In this document: positions 46,107-55,589 of the stretch, piece after piece
Numbering within the stretch: the first letter of the stretch is position 1
Layout: the number at the start of each line of letters is the position of its first letter
Source: Pseudoalteromonas distincta
GTDB taxonomy: Bacteria; Pseudomonadota; Gammaproteobacteria; Enterobacterales; Alteromonadaceae
Reading direction: 5' to 3'
NCBI RefSeq assembly: GCF_000814675.1
Contig: NZ_JWIG01000011.1
Span: 1 to 64,000 of the forward strand
DNA: 64,000 nt
Made by a program: the position numbers and the translations under genes
The notes under the pieces: model-generated
The model's database searches: none
Told to the model about the DNA's origin: nothing
Seen by the model: only the letters and a program-made list of their open reading frames with translations

Positions 46107-46794
46107 AATCGTAGCCTTTAAATTAGAAGAGCTTATGCTCACTTTATATATTGCGAGGACCATGCCAACTAATTAAGTCCTTTAAATACATGTGGTTAGT
46201 GTGTTTTTATTATTTGCTCTTTAGCTGTTTTTACTTTTGATTTGCAAAATGCAAATCAATATTAAAAAATAATTTTAGATACTTAATACTAGGGTCTGTT
46301 GATCTTTGCGGATTAAAATTTGTTCAAACTAGGGACGATTTAATCGCGGCGCGAGGTTTGTAACCTAGTGGGCTCGGTAACTGCTCCTGCGTTACCCTAC
46401 TGGCTTACATCCATGTAAGAATAAGTCAAAACCGAGCAACAAAGAGTAAATAGCCCCTAGAAAGAACCCTTTGGGCAGCGCCTGTTTGGCATTAATGCTA
46501 CGTTATCGCCCATTTATGGGGAATAACCACACTACATAGGCTCTGCCTTGCCTAAATACCAAACAGACTGCTGCAAATTTAACCTTGAAAGATCAACAGA
46601 CCCTAGAGACGTTCTGTTAAATTATTAAAACTAATAGGTGTTCAAAAAAGGGTTAAATATTAGAAGCAGTCTTGTGGGGTAACTTATAAAACGTATGATT
46701 AGCGTAAGCTTTACTACTATTTTTGATAAATAATAAAGTGGTTTTGGCTCCTTAATAATGCCAAATTTTAGGTATAAAAAAAGGCCCGAAGGCC
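46107..46794. other. Intergenic region splitting the Tad-like locus
   Basis: About 690 bp between the TPR lipoprotein and pilin-like genes. It contains the repeat at 46290-46605 and, at its right end, the terminator of the secretin-TPR unit. The promoter for the pilin-tadABC unit must be in the left part, but none is obvious. Confidence 0.6.
46290..46605. repeat. Intergenic inverted-repeat element, copy 2
   Basis: A 316 bp element with ends TAGGGTCTGTTGATCTTT and their inverse, in the opposite orientation to copy 1 at 12240. Shared blocks include CGGCGCGAGGTTTGTAACCTAGTGGGCT and GGGGAATAACCACACTACATAGGCT. It has an extra block of about 50 bp compared with copy 1. Confidence 0.88.
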
Positions 46795-46797
46795 TTA
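46775..46797 (-). terminator. Terminator of the secretin-TPR unit
   Basis: On the minus strand AAGGCC TTCG GGCCTT then a run of seven Ts: a short GC stem with a TTCG tetraloop. The stem includes the stop codon of the TPR lipoprotein gene. Confidence 0.92.
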
Positions 46798-47472
46798 AGA
46801 ATAACAATTACCTAAAACAGAGAGTTTACCGCGCCTAGCAAGTGCTTTTTGATGTGTGGGTTCGACACGTAAAACTTGCTCATAATAGCCACAGGCCAAT
46901 AAATTATTGGTATTAGCTTCTTCAATTAGGCCTTTATGGTAAAAATAGGCGGTGCTATTTAAGCCAAACTTAACCGAAAGCTCTAAATAGTTTGAAGCTA
47001 CAACGTAGTTGCCCTGGGCATAATGTATAGAGGCCATTTGCAGGTATGGTGAAGCATGTGTACCAAAAACATCGACGCCGTATTGGGCAATGCTTTTTGC
47101 TTTAGCTAAATTACCTTGCTCAATTGCTAAAGTGACTCCTAAAGTAATTGCGTTTAACGGCGGGTTAGCTTTATTAAGCAAAGTGTTTATAACCTGTTGA
47201 GATTGATTAGCACGGCCACTTTTATAAAGTACATATGCCGATATTGAAAGTATTGCCGTGTTATCGGGGTGTTCAAGCATTAACTGATTCACCTCATGCA
47301 CTAGGTTCAAACAGTTACTTGCATTTATACCTTCGCACTTTAATGGTTGGGCATTTAATTGGTATTTTTTAACTATGTCACCCAGCGCGTTGTAAGGATT
47401 TACTGTTGGCTTGTAATCAATATGAGCGCAACCCGATAAAGTAAGCAGTAAAATTATATAAAGTATTTTCAT
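46795..47472 (-). CDS. TPR lipoprotein, TadD-like
   Basis: A lipoprotein signal with lipobox LSGC (Cys near residue 15), then helical TPR-type repeats, for example TAILSISAYVLYKSGRANQSQQVIN and SPYLQMASIHYAQGNYVVASNYLEL. TadD and its relatives are outer-membrane TPR lipoproteins needed for Tad pilus biogenesis. The ATG overlaps the secretin stop (ATGA), so the two are translated together. Confidence 0.8.
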   Translation of the reverse strand: MKILYIILLLTLSGCAHIDYKPTVNPYNALGDIVKKYQLNAQPLKCEGINASNCLNLVHEVNQLMLEHPDNTAILSISAYVLYKSGRANQSQQVINTLLNKANPPLNAITLGVTLAIEQGNLAKAKSIAQYGVDVFGTHASPYLQMASIHYAQGNYVVASNYLELSVKFGLNSTAYFYHKGLIEEANTNNLLACGYYEQVLRVEPTHQKALARRGKLSVLGNCYS

Positions 47473-49388
47473 AGCCCTTGCTCCTGTATATAGCTAAGTA
47501 TCTGGGTGTCTATATTTGCCTGTTCCCACGAACGTAAGGTATTAATTGGCTCACGCACCAGGTTCGGAGTTACAACAATTATAAGCTCGCGGTTGTTTTC
47601 ACTTTTACTGGTTGTTTCGCTTAACTTTCCTAGCATGCTATTGCCGTTGCCATCAGGTACAAAGTCGTGGCTTGCATTGTTATCGGTGCTAATTAAGCCA
47701 CCAATAATAAGAGGTTGTCCGTCTTTTAAACGCGTTGATGTTTGCATGCTGCGTGTATTAAATGCACTACTGTTCAAACTGCTGCCTGTGCTTTGTGCAA
47801 TTTCGGCGGTTAACGTGGTATCGGGTAGCGAAATTACTGGGTTTAGATCAAGTGTGATTCTGTCTTTGTCGTCAACCATGGCGCGTACATTTAATTCAAC
47901 TCCGAATGATTTAAATTCTGTACCGCTAAACACCGAACCACTACTACCTTGCTGCCCGCTTGTAATTCCTGAAGGGCTATAACTTGTAGGTACGGGTACT
48001 TCTCCACCGACCTTAAATACGGCACTTTCACCGGCTAAAACCGTAATTGTAGGGCGAGAAAGTGTTCGAGAAATACCTTCTTGTTCAAGTAATGAAAACA
48101 ACATATCAATGGCAAACTGTGAGGTAGAAAGCTGTAAGTTATTAGTTAATTGACCGCCAATTAATTGCAGCGCATTTTCTATTGTTGCAGAGCCTGATTC
48201 GCGTTCAGTCATACCGTCACGACCAAATAATCCCGCTTCTTTTTCATACCCATTAGACAGTACGCTAATATCTGGGCGCCATTGCTTTAATCTACGTTGA
48301 TTTACTTCGTATAATTGCACCGACACACGCACTTGAGGTAAATCTTCAACTTCAATGCTCGACAAAACTTTACCGCCAGCCACTGAAAGCAACGTTGCTC
48401 TTGCAATATTAGAACTTACATTACTTAAGTTTAACCCTGATGTAGCATCGTTTATTAACCCACCCGACTCGTTGGCAAGTACTTCAATACCTGCGCTTTT
48501 ATCCTGCGTTGCGCCGCCCATTAAATTATTAGGATCAAGGGGAGAACCCTGAGTTTGTAATGCTTGTTCTGGTTCAAATAATTTATTAATTGTATTTAAT
48601 AAGCGCACTAGCTCTATCTGGTTTTTTACAGAGCCTGACAGTAAAAATACATCGTTGTCGTCATTTGATAGCTCATCAACCGAGATGCGTTTAATGGTCA
48701 CTTTATCTGCGCCCATTGATTTAATTACTTCGCTAATACGTTCTTCTTTTGGCTTGGGTGCTTGAGTTACTTTTATTAAATTAATAATAGCGACTTTGCT
48801 CGAGTTTTGAGAGGTACCTCCGTTTGCGTTACCCAATCCTTGCAAGCGTTGAGCGAGAGAATTAAACATTCCTTGGTTAGGGTTTGAGGTAATAACGGGT
48901 TGTGATGCTTGTGAGCTACTGGCGTATAGATAGTTTTTTGCAGCTTCATAAGCGGCATGACGATAATTTATAGTAGGTACTTCACCTCGTAATACAACAG
49001 CATGGCGATCAGGTGCTATGGTTAGTTGCACGTCAGGGTGAATATCGTTTAAGGCATTTTCCAGTACGCTATAGTCTTCGGTAACACCAAGTAAAAATGT
49101 TTCCGAGCTTTTATCGTCGTACCACACCATCATAGATGTACGGCCTAACTTTTTAGCTAAAATTAGTAGCTCGCGACCATTAACCACGTTCACATCAAGC
49201 GTTGTTTCGTGGCCAAGTGCTATACGCGAAATATCACGGGTAAACACAAAGCGAGTATGTGTCCATTTAACTAAGTGTGATACTTTTTGTACCCGCTCAC
49301 CATTTGCATTTTCTATATAATCTAAATGACTTTCACTGCCTACAGCGCTAAAAGATATTAGTAATAGTATAAAAGTAAATTTTAACAT
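47469..49388 (-). CDS. cpaC: Tad secretin CpaC (RcpA)
   Basis: Outer-membrane secretin that would form the pilus channel. The signal peptide is MLKFTFILLLISFSAVGS. The N-terminal domain (TRFVFTRDISRIALGHE, VVLRGEVPTINYRHAAYEAAKNYL) is CpaC-like. The secretin core has LSRPTITVLAGESAVFKVGGEVPVPTS and FGVELNVRAMVDDKDRITLDLNPVIS. The frame is open to 49517, but the ATG at 49388 has AAAGG upstream and starts the signal peptide; 639 residues, longer than a typical CpaC because of a Gly/Asn-rich insert. Confidence 0.9.
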   Translation of the reverse strand: MLKFTFILLLISFSAVGSESHLDYIENANGERVQKVSHLVKWTHTRFVFTRDISRIALGHETTLDVNVVNGRELLILAKKLGRTSMMVWYDDKSSETFLLGVTEDYSVLENALNDIHPDVQLTIAPDRHAVVLRGEVPTINYRHAAYEAAKNYLYASSSQASQPVITSNPNQGMFNSLAQRLQGLGNANGGTSQNSSKVAIINLIKVTQAPKPKEERISEVIKSMGADKVTIKRISVDELSNDDNDVFLLSGSVKNQIELVRLLNTINKLFEPEQALQTQGSPLDPNNLMGGATQDKSAGIEVLANESGGLINDATSGLNLSNVSSNIARATLLSVAGGKVLSSIEVEDLPQVRVSVQLYEVNQRRLKQWRPDISVLSNGYEKEAGLFGRDGMTERESGSATIENALQLIGGQLTNNLQLSTSQFAIDMLFSLLEQEGISRTLSRPTITVLAGESAVFKVGGEVPVPTSYSPSGITSGQQGSSGSVFSGTEFKSFGVELNVRAMVDDKDRITLDLNPVISLPDTTLTAEIAQSTGSSLNSSAFNTRSMQTSTRLKDGQPLIIGGLISTDNNASHDFVPDGNGNSMLGKLSETTSKSENNRELIIVVTPNLVREPINTLRSWEQANIDTQILSYIQEQGL

Positions 49389-49600
49389 AAGCCTTTCCCT
49401 CAATTTGCTTAATGTATAGGTAGCAAGTATGAGACCAAACGCTTTTATCTTTATTATCAATGCATTAAGATGTGTGAAAGTGTGTTTTATTATTTTGATT
49501 CGCAAATTGCAAATCAATAATTCATAAAGGGTTTAACCAAGAAATGAGAGTAGAGGTAGGTGGCGCAAAGCGAATAAAATAGGCTCTGCGCTAGTTTTAG

Positions 49601-50173
49601 TTAATGCAAAGCAGCTGTAAATGGGATGCTTTCACAGATTTTAGCTTCTGCTATAAGTAACTCTTCTAGGCGAGTATCTACTTCTTCTTTATCAAAGTAT
49701 TCGTAAGCAAGCTCTACAAAAAGGTTTTTATGTTTTTCTTCTGACTTGGCAATCGCAACATAAAAGTCTTTTTCTTTACCCTCAGGAAGTGCTTGTGCAA
49801 CTAAAGAAAAACGCTCGTGACCACGTGCCTCAATTACACCACCAACCAGTAATCGGTCCATTAAAAAACCATCACGACCATGTCTAAACAGTGCACGTAT
49901 TTGTTTTATGTACGGATCTTTTTTGTCGTCACCTAAGTTTACATCGCGCTCTAAAAGTAACTTAAGCACTTGTTTAAAGTGTATTAATTCTTCTAATGCT
50001 AAGTCGGTCATGGCTTTTACTAATTTACGTTTGTCTGGGTAATGTGAAAGCATAGACATAGCCATACCCGATGCTTTTTTTTCTGCAGCGGCATGATCTT
50101 GTAAAAAAGTATTAAAGTCAGCAAGGACAACTTCGGTCCATTCAAATGGGGTGTGGTATTTTAATTCAAACAT
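49601..50173 (-). CDS. miaE: tRNA-(ms2io6A)-hydroxylase
   Basis: A diiron monooxygenase that hydroxylates the isopentenyl group of ms2i6A37 in tRNAs. The hallmark segment DHAAAEKKASGMAMSMLSHYP is followed by LALEELIHFKQVL (E-E-x-x-H) and SEEKHKNLF, the iron-binding set. 190 residues, usual for the short MiaE. It needs oxygen. Monocistronic. Confidence 0.93.
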   Translation of the reverse strand: MFELKYHTPFEWTEVVLADFNTFLQDHAAAEKKASGMAMSMLSHYPDKRKLVKAMTDLALEELIHFKQVLKLLLERDVNLGDDKKDPYIKQIRALFRHGRDGFLMDRLLVGGVIEARGHERFSLVAQALPEGKEKDFYVAIAKSEEKHKNLFVELAYEYFDKEEVDTRLEELLIAEAKICESIPFTAALH

Positions 50174-50220
50174 GTTCTGTACAACTTAAATAATAATGCG
50201 GGGATTTTAACGTATTTGAT

Positions 50221-50853
50221 TTAAAAAATCTTGTAAGGCAGTAATTTATCTATGCGCCCTTTAGCGGTGGATTCGACTTTTAGCGGGTGTTTAATATCGT
50301 TCCACGCGGTAACTTTGCCGCCCATATTCATTTTTTCAAAATCAGTTTTATCACTTTTTAATGCTAAAAAATCGCATAGCTTTTTGTAGCTATCAGGCTT
50401 TGCTATATCAATGGATAAAAAATCGTTGTCACGGTTCTTAAAGTACGTGTGAGCATCGTTAAAATGTGTTTCATAGCAGTGAGCTAAGTAACTATCGTCG
50501 CTAATATTATCAAGCGAAAGCTCACTAAACGTATTTAAATAACAGCGCTTTATATGAATATTAAAGCCCCCGTCGCCGCGCGTTAAATTAGTGTGCATAC
50601 GCGTTAAAAGCTGTTTTATTGAAGGCAGCCATGCATCAAGTTCGCGCTCTAAATAAATAAACTTAGAGTCAGGATAATGAATATCAAGCGCTTTAAAATC
50701 GTTAAATATGGGAGTGTCGGCAATCGCACTGGCATTTTCAAAACAGGCATTAGTATACGCGGTATGCGCTGTTGTAATGCCAAGTTCTAAAAAAGCATGG
50801 CACACACTAGTTGTGCCGGTACGTGGTAAACCTATTATAAATATTTTGCTCAT
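50221..50853 (-). CDS. Sulfotransferase-family protein
   Basis: Starts with IFIIGLPRTGTTSVCHAF, the P-loop-like phosphosulfate-binding loop of PAPS-dependent sulfotransferases. The Y-L-E-R segment KFIYLERELDAWLPS matches the 3'-phosphate region. 210 residues is short, so substrate binding may differ. The acceptor cannot be predicted. Confidence 0.8.
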   Translation of the reverse strand: MSKIFIIGLPRTGTTSVCHAFLELGITTAHTAYTNACFENASAIADTPIFNDFKALDIHYPDSKFIYLERELDAWLPSIKQLLTRMHTNLTRGDGGFNIHIKRCYLNTFSELSLDNISDDSYLAHCYETHFNDAHTYFKNRDNDFLSIDIAKPDSYKKLCDFLALKSDKTDFEKMNMGGKVTAWNDIKHPLKVESTAKGRIDKLLPYKIF

Positions 50854-50867
50854 TAATTTTTCTTTAA

Positions 50868-51239
50868 TTAGCCGCGTGTTACTAGTAATACAAAGGCGCT
50901 GATAATCATGACTAAAAATGTAGTAATAGTACCAATTTGGCGATATTTAAGGCTTTTTTCTACGATGCCTAAATTTTGAAACACACGCCCTACTAATAAC
51001 GCACCACCTAATATATGGCAGTAATGGCTAGCAAGCCCTTGGTACTCTGCTAAAAAAAGCAAAATTAAAGCAAATGGCACGTATTCCATAAAATTTGCGT
51101 GGGCACGCACAGCACGTTGTAGCGTTGCATTACCGTTATCACCAAGTGATATTTGCTCCGCACGGCGCACTTTTATTACGTTAAAGCTTAAATAAATGTA
51201 AAAGAATGCGAGTAATGCAGCATAAGTTGAAATGATCAC
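50868..51239 (-). CDS. MAPEG-family membrane protein
   Basis: A 123-residue protein with four membrane segments. The family motif RAHANFMEYVPFALILLFLAE (residues 45-65) is present. MAPEG members include glutathione-dependent enzymes, but bacterial ones have largely unknown roles. It lies 14 bp from the sulfotransferase gene and may share its transcript. Confidence 0.88.
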   Translation of the reverse strand: MIISTYAALLAFFYIYLSFNVIKVRRAEQISLGDNGNATLQRAVRAHANFMEYVPFALILLFLAEYQGLASHYCHILGGALLVGRVFQNLGIVEKSLKYRQIGTITTFLVMIISAFVLLVTRG

Positions 51240-51391
51240 GGCGTTTTCCTGTTATTTTTATCGCATAAATATGCGCTCTATTATTGTGGGCGTGATAATA
51301 ACACATAAATTTGAGCTGCATTATCAGAAGTTTAATAATTGCCTATGCTAAGCTAGAGGTATTAAGTTAGTAGAAAATACATAAGGATTTT

Positions 51392-52738
51392 ATGTTTGTA
51401 CCTCGCAAAGTAGCCGACAGTTACCGTGAAATGATTAACAGTATTGGCTTTTACCCTTCGATGCTTTCAGTGGGCTTTTTGGTATTTGCTATTATTACAA
51501 TGTCGGTTGAATATTTAGCCCCTGTTGAGCAGCTAAAATCGTTTATATCGGTTGTACTTGTAGATAGCGCCGAAAACGCGCGGACTATTTTAAGCACTTT
51601 AGCGGGGAGTATTATTTCGCTCACCGTGTTTAGTTTTTCTATGGTAATGGTGGTTTTAAATTCGGCCAGTGCGAGTTTATCGCCCCGCGTAGTGCCAGGG
51701 CTTATTACACGTAAATCACACCAAATGGTTTTGGGCTTTTATTTAGGCAGCATAATTTACTCTATTATTATGCTTATAAATATTAATAAGCTTGATGGTG
51801 GCAGTACGGCAATTCCTTCAATAGGTGTGTTGTTTGCACTTATTTTTGGATTGATTTCATTAGGTTTGTTTGTATTTTTTATACATTCAATCTCACGTGC
51901 TATTCAAGTTGATAACGTGTTAAATGGCTTGTTTAGCCAAACTAAAAACGAAATTAAAACAATAATACAAAGACAACAAGAGAACCCAGTTGAAGACTTT
52001 CCAGACTTTAGCAAGTGGCATTCGGTAAGCAGTAAAACAGAAGGATATTATAAAGGCGTACATACCGATAAGCTGTGTGCTATTTTGGCTGAGCAAGATA
52101 TAAAGGTGTATATATCTGTAAACCAAGGCTATTTTACAGTTAAAGGTTACCCGTTTTTAAAATGTAATAAAGATATAGCAAACGATGAAGAGCTGATTAA
52201 TAAAATTCTCGACTGCTTTATTTTTTATATAGAAGAGTACATTAGCGATCATTACCGTTATGGATTAACGCAAATATCAGAAATTGCAGTTAAGGCAATG
52301 AGCCCGGGCATAAACGATCCCGGTACTGCGGTTAAATCAATTGATATGCTGAGTATTTTACTTATTCAACGACTTTCGATTAACGATATTAACTACTCGT
52401 TTAAGCACAGTGATAATGCCCCATTGTTATACCTTCATGAAACAAGCTTTGATGAGTTATTACACGACAACTTTACACCGCTGCGTAATTACGCCAAAGG
52501 CGATGCATACGTAATGACAAACGTGCTTGAGGCATTTAAAAATATTTTGTTTGTAGCCCATAAAGATACCGATGCACGAAACAGTTTATTTAATTATTTA
52601 AATGCGATTGTTGATGACATAAATGAGCATGTAACTAATGAATACGACAGACGCGAAGTGACTAATATGCTCAACTCAATAGCGCGTATTAGCCAAGAGC
52701 AAGGTGAGAAGTTGGTGGCACGTTTTGAGCACCACTAG
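51392..52738 (+). CDS. DUF2254 membrane protein
   Basis: A 448-residue inner-membrane protein with about four N-terminal membrane segments (residues 25-165) and a long cytoplasmic part. Contains AGSIISLTVFSFSMVMVVLNSASASLSPRV and SRAIQVDNVL, typical of DUF2254. Function unknown. Its TAG stop is formed by the first bases of a repeat copy (52736). Confidence 0.88.
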   Translation: MFVPRKVADSYREMINSIGFYPSMLSVGFLVFAIITMSVEYLAPVEQLKSFISVVLVDSAENARTILSTLAGSIISLTVFSFSMVMVVLNSASASLSPRVVPGLITRKSHQMVLGFYLGSIIYSIIMLININKLDGGSTAIPSIGVLFALIFGLISLGLFVFFIHSISRAIQVDNVLNGLFSQTKNEIKTIIQRQQENPVEDFPDFSKWHSVSSKTEGYYKGVHTDKLCAILAEQDIKVYISVNQGYFTVKGYPFLKCNKDIANDEELINKILDCFIFYIEEYISDHYRYGLTQISEIAVKAMSPGINDPGTAVKSIDMLSILLIQRLSINDINYSFKHSDNAPLLYLHETSFDELLHDNFTPLRNYAKGDAYVMTNVLEAFKNILFVAHKDTDARNSLFNYLNAIVDDINEHVTNEYDRREVTNMLNSIARISQEQGEKLVARFEHH

Positions 52739-52868
52739 GGCGTGTTGAATTATTTGGATTGAAATTTGTTCAATCTAGGGGCGATTAAATCGCGGCGCGA
52801 GGTTTGTAACCTAGTGGGCTAAGTAAAAACCGAGCAACATAGAGTTAATCGTCCCTAGGAAGAACCTA
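52736..52868. repeat. Intergenic inverted-repeat element, copy 3, truncated
   Basis: Starts TAGGGCGTGTTGAAT and matches the outer 130 bp of copies 1 and 2 (GGATTGAAATTTGTTCAAT, GCGGCGCGAGGTTTGTAACC). It stops near 52868, at the edge of the SIMPL gene, and has no right terminal repeat. Confidence 0.82.
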
Positions 52869-52872
52869 TATT

Positions 52873-53598
52873 TTAATCTATGTAGTACACAGCATAGCTT
52901 GACGCTGTTACTTTAATCTCTCCAGCATGGTAGGCATCAGGTACATAGTTACTTGGTGCGCTATCAGCCATCATTACTTTTTCTGCGCGCATATAAGGCT
53001 GCGACTGCACATTGAGTGGACTCAGTGATGCGCTGTACAATCCTTTTAAGTCAACGCCATAATCTTCACTAAACTCTTTTGCAGCATCCCGTGCGTCTTT
53101 AATTGCTAACTTTTGCGCTTTTTTATGCAGCTCGTTATAGTTACTTGCTAAAAATTGCGTTTGATTAATTTCGTTAATACCGTTGTTAACTAAGCTTTGT
53201 AGTAACTCTGGGTATTTATTTATATCACTGAGTTTTACTGTTAACGTACGAGAAACCTTAAAGCCTTTAAATTCTTGATTACCGGTAGTGCGGTTGTATT
53301 GGCTATCACGGTTTATTGAAATTTGCCCTGCGTTTATATCTCCCTCTTTAACACCAATTTCTTTTACGAGCTTAATTGCCTTGGCGATAGTTAAGTCGGT
53401 TTTATTTTTAGCAGCAATTAAGTCTTTATCAACTTCGGTAATACCTACACTAAGCTGTACGTAATCTGGCATTGTAGTAAGAGTAGCTTCGCCCTTAACA
53501 TAAATATGAGGAGCATCGGGAGTCGCTGCCGCAAGTGCATCAAAGCTAAGTACGTTTAAAGCCAGTGCACTACCTAAAACAAGAGTCAGTGTTTTCAT
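52873..53598 (-). CDS. SIMPL-domain (DUF541) periplasmic protein
   Basis: The signal peptide is MKTLTLVLGSALALNVLSFDALAA. The SIMPL domain is recognised from VKGEATLTTMPDYVQLSVGITEVDKD and FKVSRTLTVKLSDINKYPELLQSLVNNG. These periplasmic proteins have unknown or oxidative-stress-linked roles. Its stop abuts the truncated repeat. Confidence 0.9.
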   Translation of the reverse strand: MKTLTLVLGSALALNVLSFDALAAATPDAPHIYVKGEATLTTMPDYVQLSVGITEVDKDLIAAKNKTDLTIAKAIKLVKEIGVKEGDINAGQISINRDSQYNRTTGNQEFKGFKVSRTLTVKLSDINKYPELLQSLVNNGINEINQTQFLASNYNELHKKAQKLAIKDARDAAKEFSEDYGVDLKGLYSASLSPLNVQSQPYMRAEKVMMADSAPSNYVPDAYHAGEIKVTASSYAVYYID

Positions 53599-53667
53599 TA
53601 AGTCGATCCTTTAATTATGTAAAAGCAAGTAAACACCGTACGTGGTTAATTAAATATGAACAAGCAC

Positions 53668-53695
53668 AAAAAAACAGGCAATTGCCTGTTTTTTG
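53668..53695. terminator. Palindromic terminator
   Basis: CAAAAAACAGGCAATTGCCTGTTTTTTG: a symmetric stem with A and T runs, between the maeA stop and the SIMPL gene start. On the minus strand it ends maeA. Confidence 0.85.
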
Positions 53696-53752
53696 TTAAG
53701 CGTTGTAAATAATGCTATTACGCCATTTACTTTTAATTACTTATAAACCTAA

Positions 53753-55447
53753 TTAAACACTACAACGTTTATAGTTACGGTATTTTGGTAACCAGTAATT
53801 TTTGTCGATTGCTGCCCATAAGGCATCATCCGTAATCTCAAGAGCAACGCCCTCTTCGATTGCTTTTTTAGCAATGGCAAATGCAATACGCTTACTTAGC
53901 GTTTCAATTTCAGTCAGGGCTGGTAATAAACTGCCTTTACCTGTGTTGGCACGCGGCGACGACTCTGCAAGCATTTCGCTAGACACACTTAACATAGCAT
54001 CTGTAATGCGCGTCGCTTTAGCGGCAATAACACCTAAACCAATACCCGGGAAAATATAACTGTTGTTACATTGTGGGATTGGGAACGTCTCGCCATTGTA
54101 CTCAACAGGATCAAATGGGCTACCTGTGGCAACAAGTGCTTTACCGTCAGTCCACTTAATCACATCAGCAGGATGCGCTTCTACTTGCTTAGATGGATTA
54201 CTTAATGGGAAAATAATTGGCTGTTCACAACCGGCATGCATAGCGCGTATTACTTGTTCTGTAAATAAGCCAGGTTGACCAGAAACACCAATCAAAATGT
54301 CAGGCTCAGCACAGTGCATAACATCAAGAAGTGATGCGTACTCGCCGCTGTATGTCCAATCACTTAGAGAGCCTGTAGGTTGTGCAAGTGCTTGTTGGAA
54401 ATCGCGTAAGCCTTCCATACCCTCTGAAAGTAGGCCAAAACGGTCAACCATAAATACTTGGCTACGCGCTTGTGCTTCTGAAATACCTTCAAAAACCATT
54501 TGGCTAATAATTTGCTCAGCAATACCACAACCAGCAGAGCCTGCTCCCACAAACACTACTTTTTGTTGGCTTAAGGTTGAATTTTTAACACGACACGCAG
54601 CAAGTAAAGAACCGACCGTTACAGCCGCCGTACCTTGAATGTCATCGTTAAAGCTACAAATTTCATTGCGGTAGCGCTTAAGTAATGGCATTGCATTTGG
54701 CTGTGCAAAATCTTCAAACTGAAGTAATACATTCGGCCAGCGACGTTTAACCGCTTTAATGAATAAATCTAAAAACTCATCGTATTCGTCTTGAGCGATA
54801 CGCTTATGGCGTGCGCCCATGTACATAGGATCGTTTAAAAGCTTTTCGTTATTAGTACCCACATCAAGCATTACAGGCAATGTGTATGCTGGGCTTATAC
54901 CACCACACGCTGTGTAAAGTGACAATTTACCAATTGGGATACCCATGCCACCAATACCCTGATCGCCTAGGCCTAAAATACGCTCGCCATCGGTTACAAC
55001 AATAACTTTTACTTTACCTTTAGTAGCGTTGCGTAAAATGTCGTCAATTTGAAAGCGATCTTCATACGAAATAAATAAACCACGTGCGCTGCGATAAATG
55101 TCTGAGAATTTTTCACAAGCATCGCCCACTGTCGGTGTGTAAATGATGGGCATCATTTCTTCAAGGTGGTCACGTACTAAACGGTAGTAAAGTGTTTCGT
55201 TGTTATCTTGAATCGCACGTAAGTAAATATGCTTATTAAGGTTGTCGGTAAAGCTAGAATACTGCTGATAACAACGCTCAACTTGCTCTTCTATTGTTTC
55301 AAAGCGAGGAGGAAGTAAACCAGCAAGATTGAAATTTTCGCGTTCTTTTTTACTAAAGGCGCTGCCTTTATTTAATAGCGGTGTTTCAATTAGGCCAGGG
55401 CCAGAATGATGAATATATAAGTAGTTAGGATCAGTATTAGTTGTCAT
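53753..55447 (-). CDS. maeA: NAD-dependent malic enzyme
   Basis: Oxidatively decarboxylates malate to pyruvate. 564 residues, as for E. coli MaeA/SfcA. The malic signature [16 protein letters not shown] (near residue 105), active-site region [22 protein letters not shown], metal ligands in [11 protein letters not shown] and NAD loop [15 protein letters not shown] are all visible. Monocistronic. Confidence 0.96.
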   Translation of the reverse strand: MTTNTDPNYLYIHHSGPGLIETPLLNKGSAFSKKERENFNLAGLLPPRFETIEEQVERCYQQYSSFTDNLNKHIYLRAIQDNNETLYYRLVRDHLEEMMPIIYTPTVGDACEKFSDIYRSARGLFISYEDRFQIDDILRNATKGKVKVIVVTDGERILGLGDQGIGGMGIPIGKLSLYTACGGISPAYTLPVMLDVGTNNEKLLNDPMYMGARHKRIAQDEYDEFLDLFIKAVKRRWPNVLLQFEDFAQPNAMPLLKRYRNEICSFNDDIQGTAAVTVGSLLAACRVKNSTLSQQKVVFVGAGSAGCGIAEQIISQMVFEGISEAQARSQVFMVDRFGLLSEGMEGLRDFQQALAQPTGSLSDWTYSGEYASLLDVMHCAEPDILIGVSGQPGLFTEQVIRAMHAGCEQPIIFPLSNPSKQVEAHPADVIKWTDGKALVATGSPFDPVEYNGETFPIPQCNNSYIFPGIGLGVIAAKATRITDAMLSVSSEMLAESSPRANTGKGSLLPALTEIETLSKRIAFAIAKKAIEEGVALEITDDALWAAIDKNYWLPKYRNYKRCSV

Positions 55448-55547
55448 ATTTCCAGGCTTTAACGGAGTCTTAAGTTATGATCTGTCATTATCAGTGTTAG
55501 AGGTTTAATTGCAACGACAATTAAGCTAGTCAGACCATTGAGAGAAA

Positions 55548-55577
55548 ATACATGCGGGCTTCACTGCCCGCATGTAT
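55548..55577 (-). terminator. Hairpin after ggt
   Basis: Perfect 12-base GC-rich stem ATACATGCGGGC / GCCCGCATGTAT with a 6-base loop, 12 bp from the ggt stop. Confidence 0.8.
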
Positions 55578-55589
55578 ATTATACATAAT

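Noticed and set aside
46290..46605. A coding insertion sequence
   Set aside because: The element has inverted ends but no open frame of useful length, so it is a non-autonomous repeat.
47506..47982. 158-codon plus-strand frame opposite the secretin
   Set aside because: Antisense to the highly conserved secretin core; no support.
54297..54638. 113-codon plus-strand frame opposite maeA
   Set aside because: Antisense shadow of a strongly conserved enzyme.
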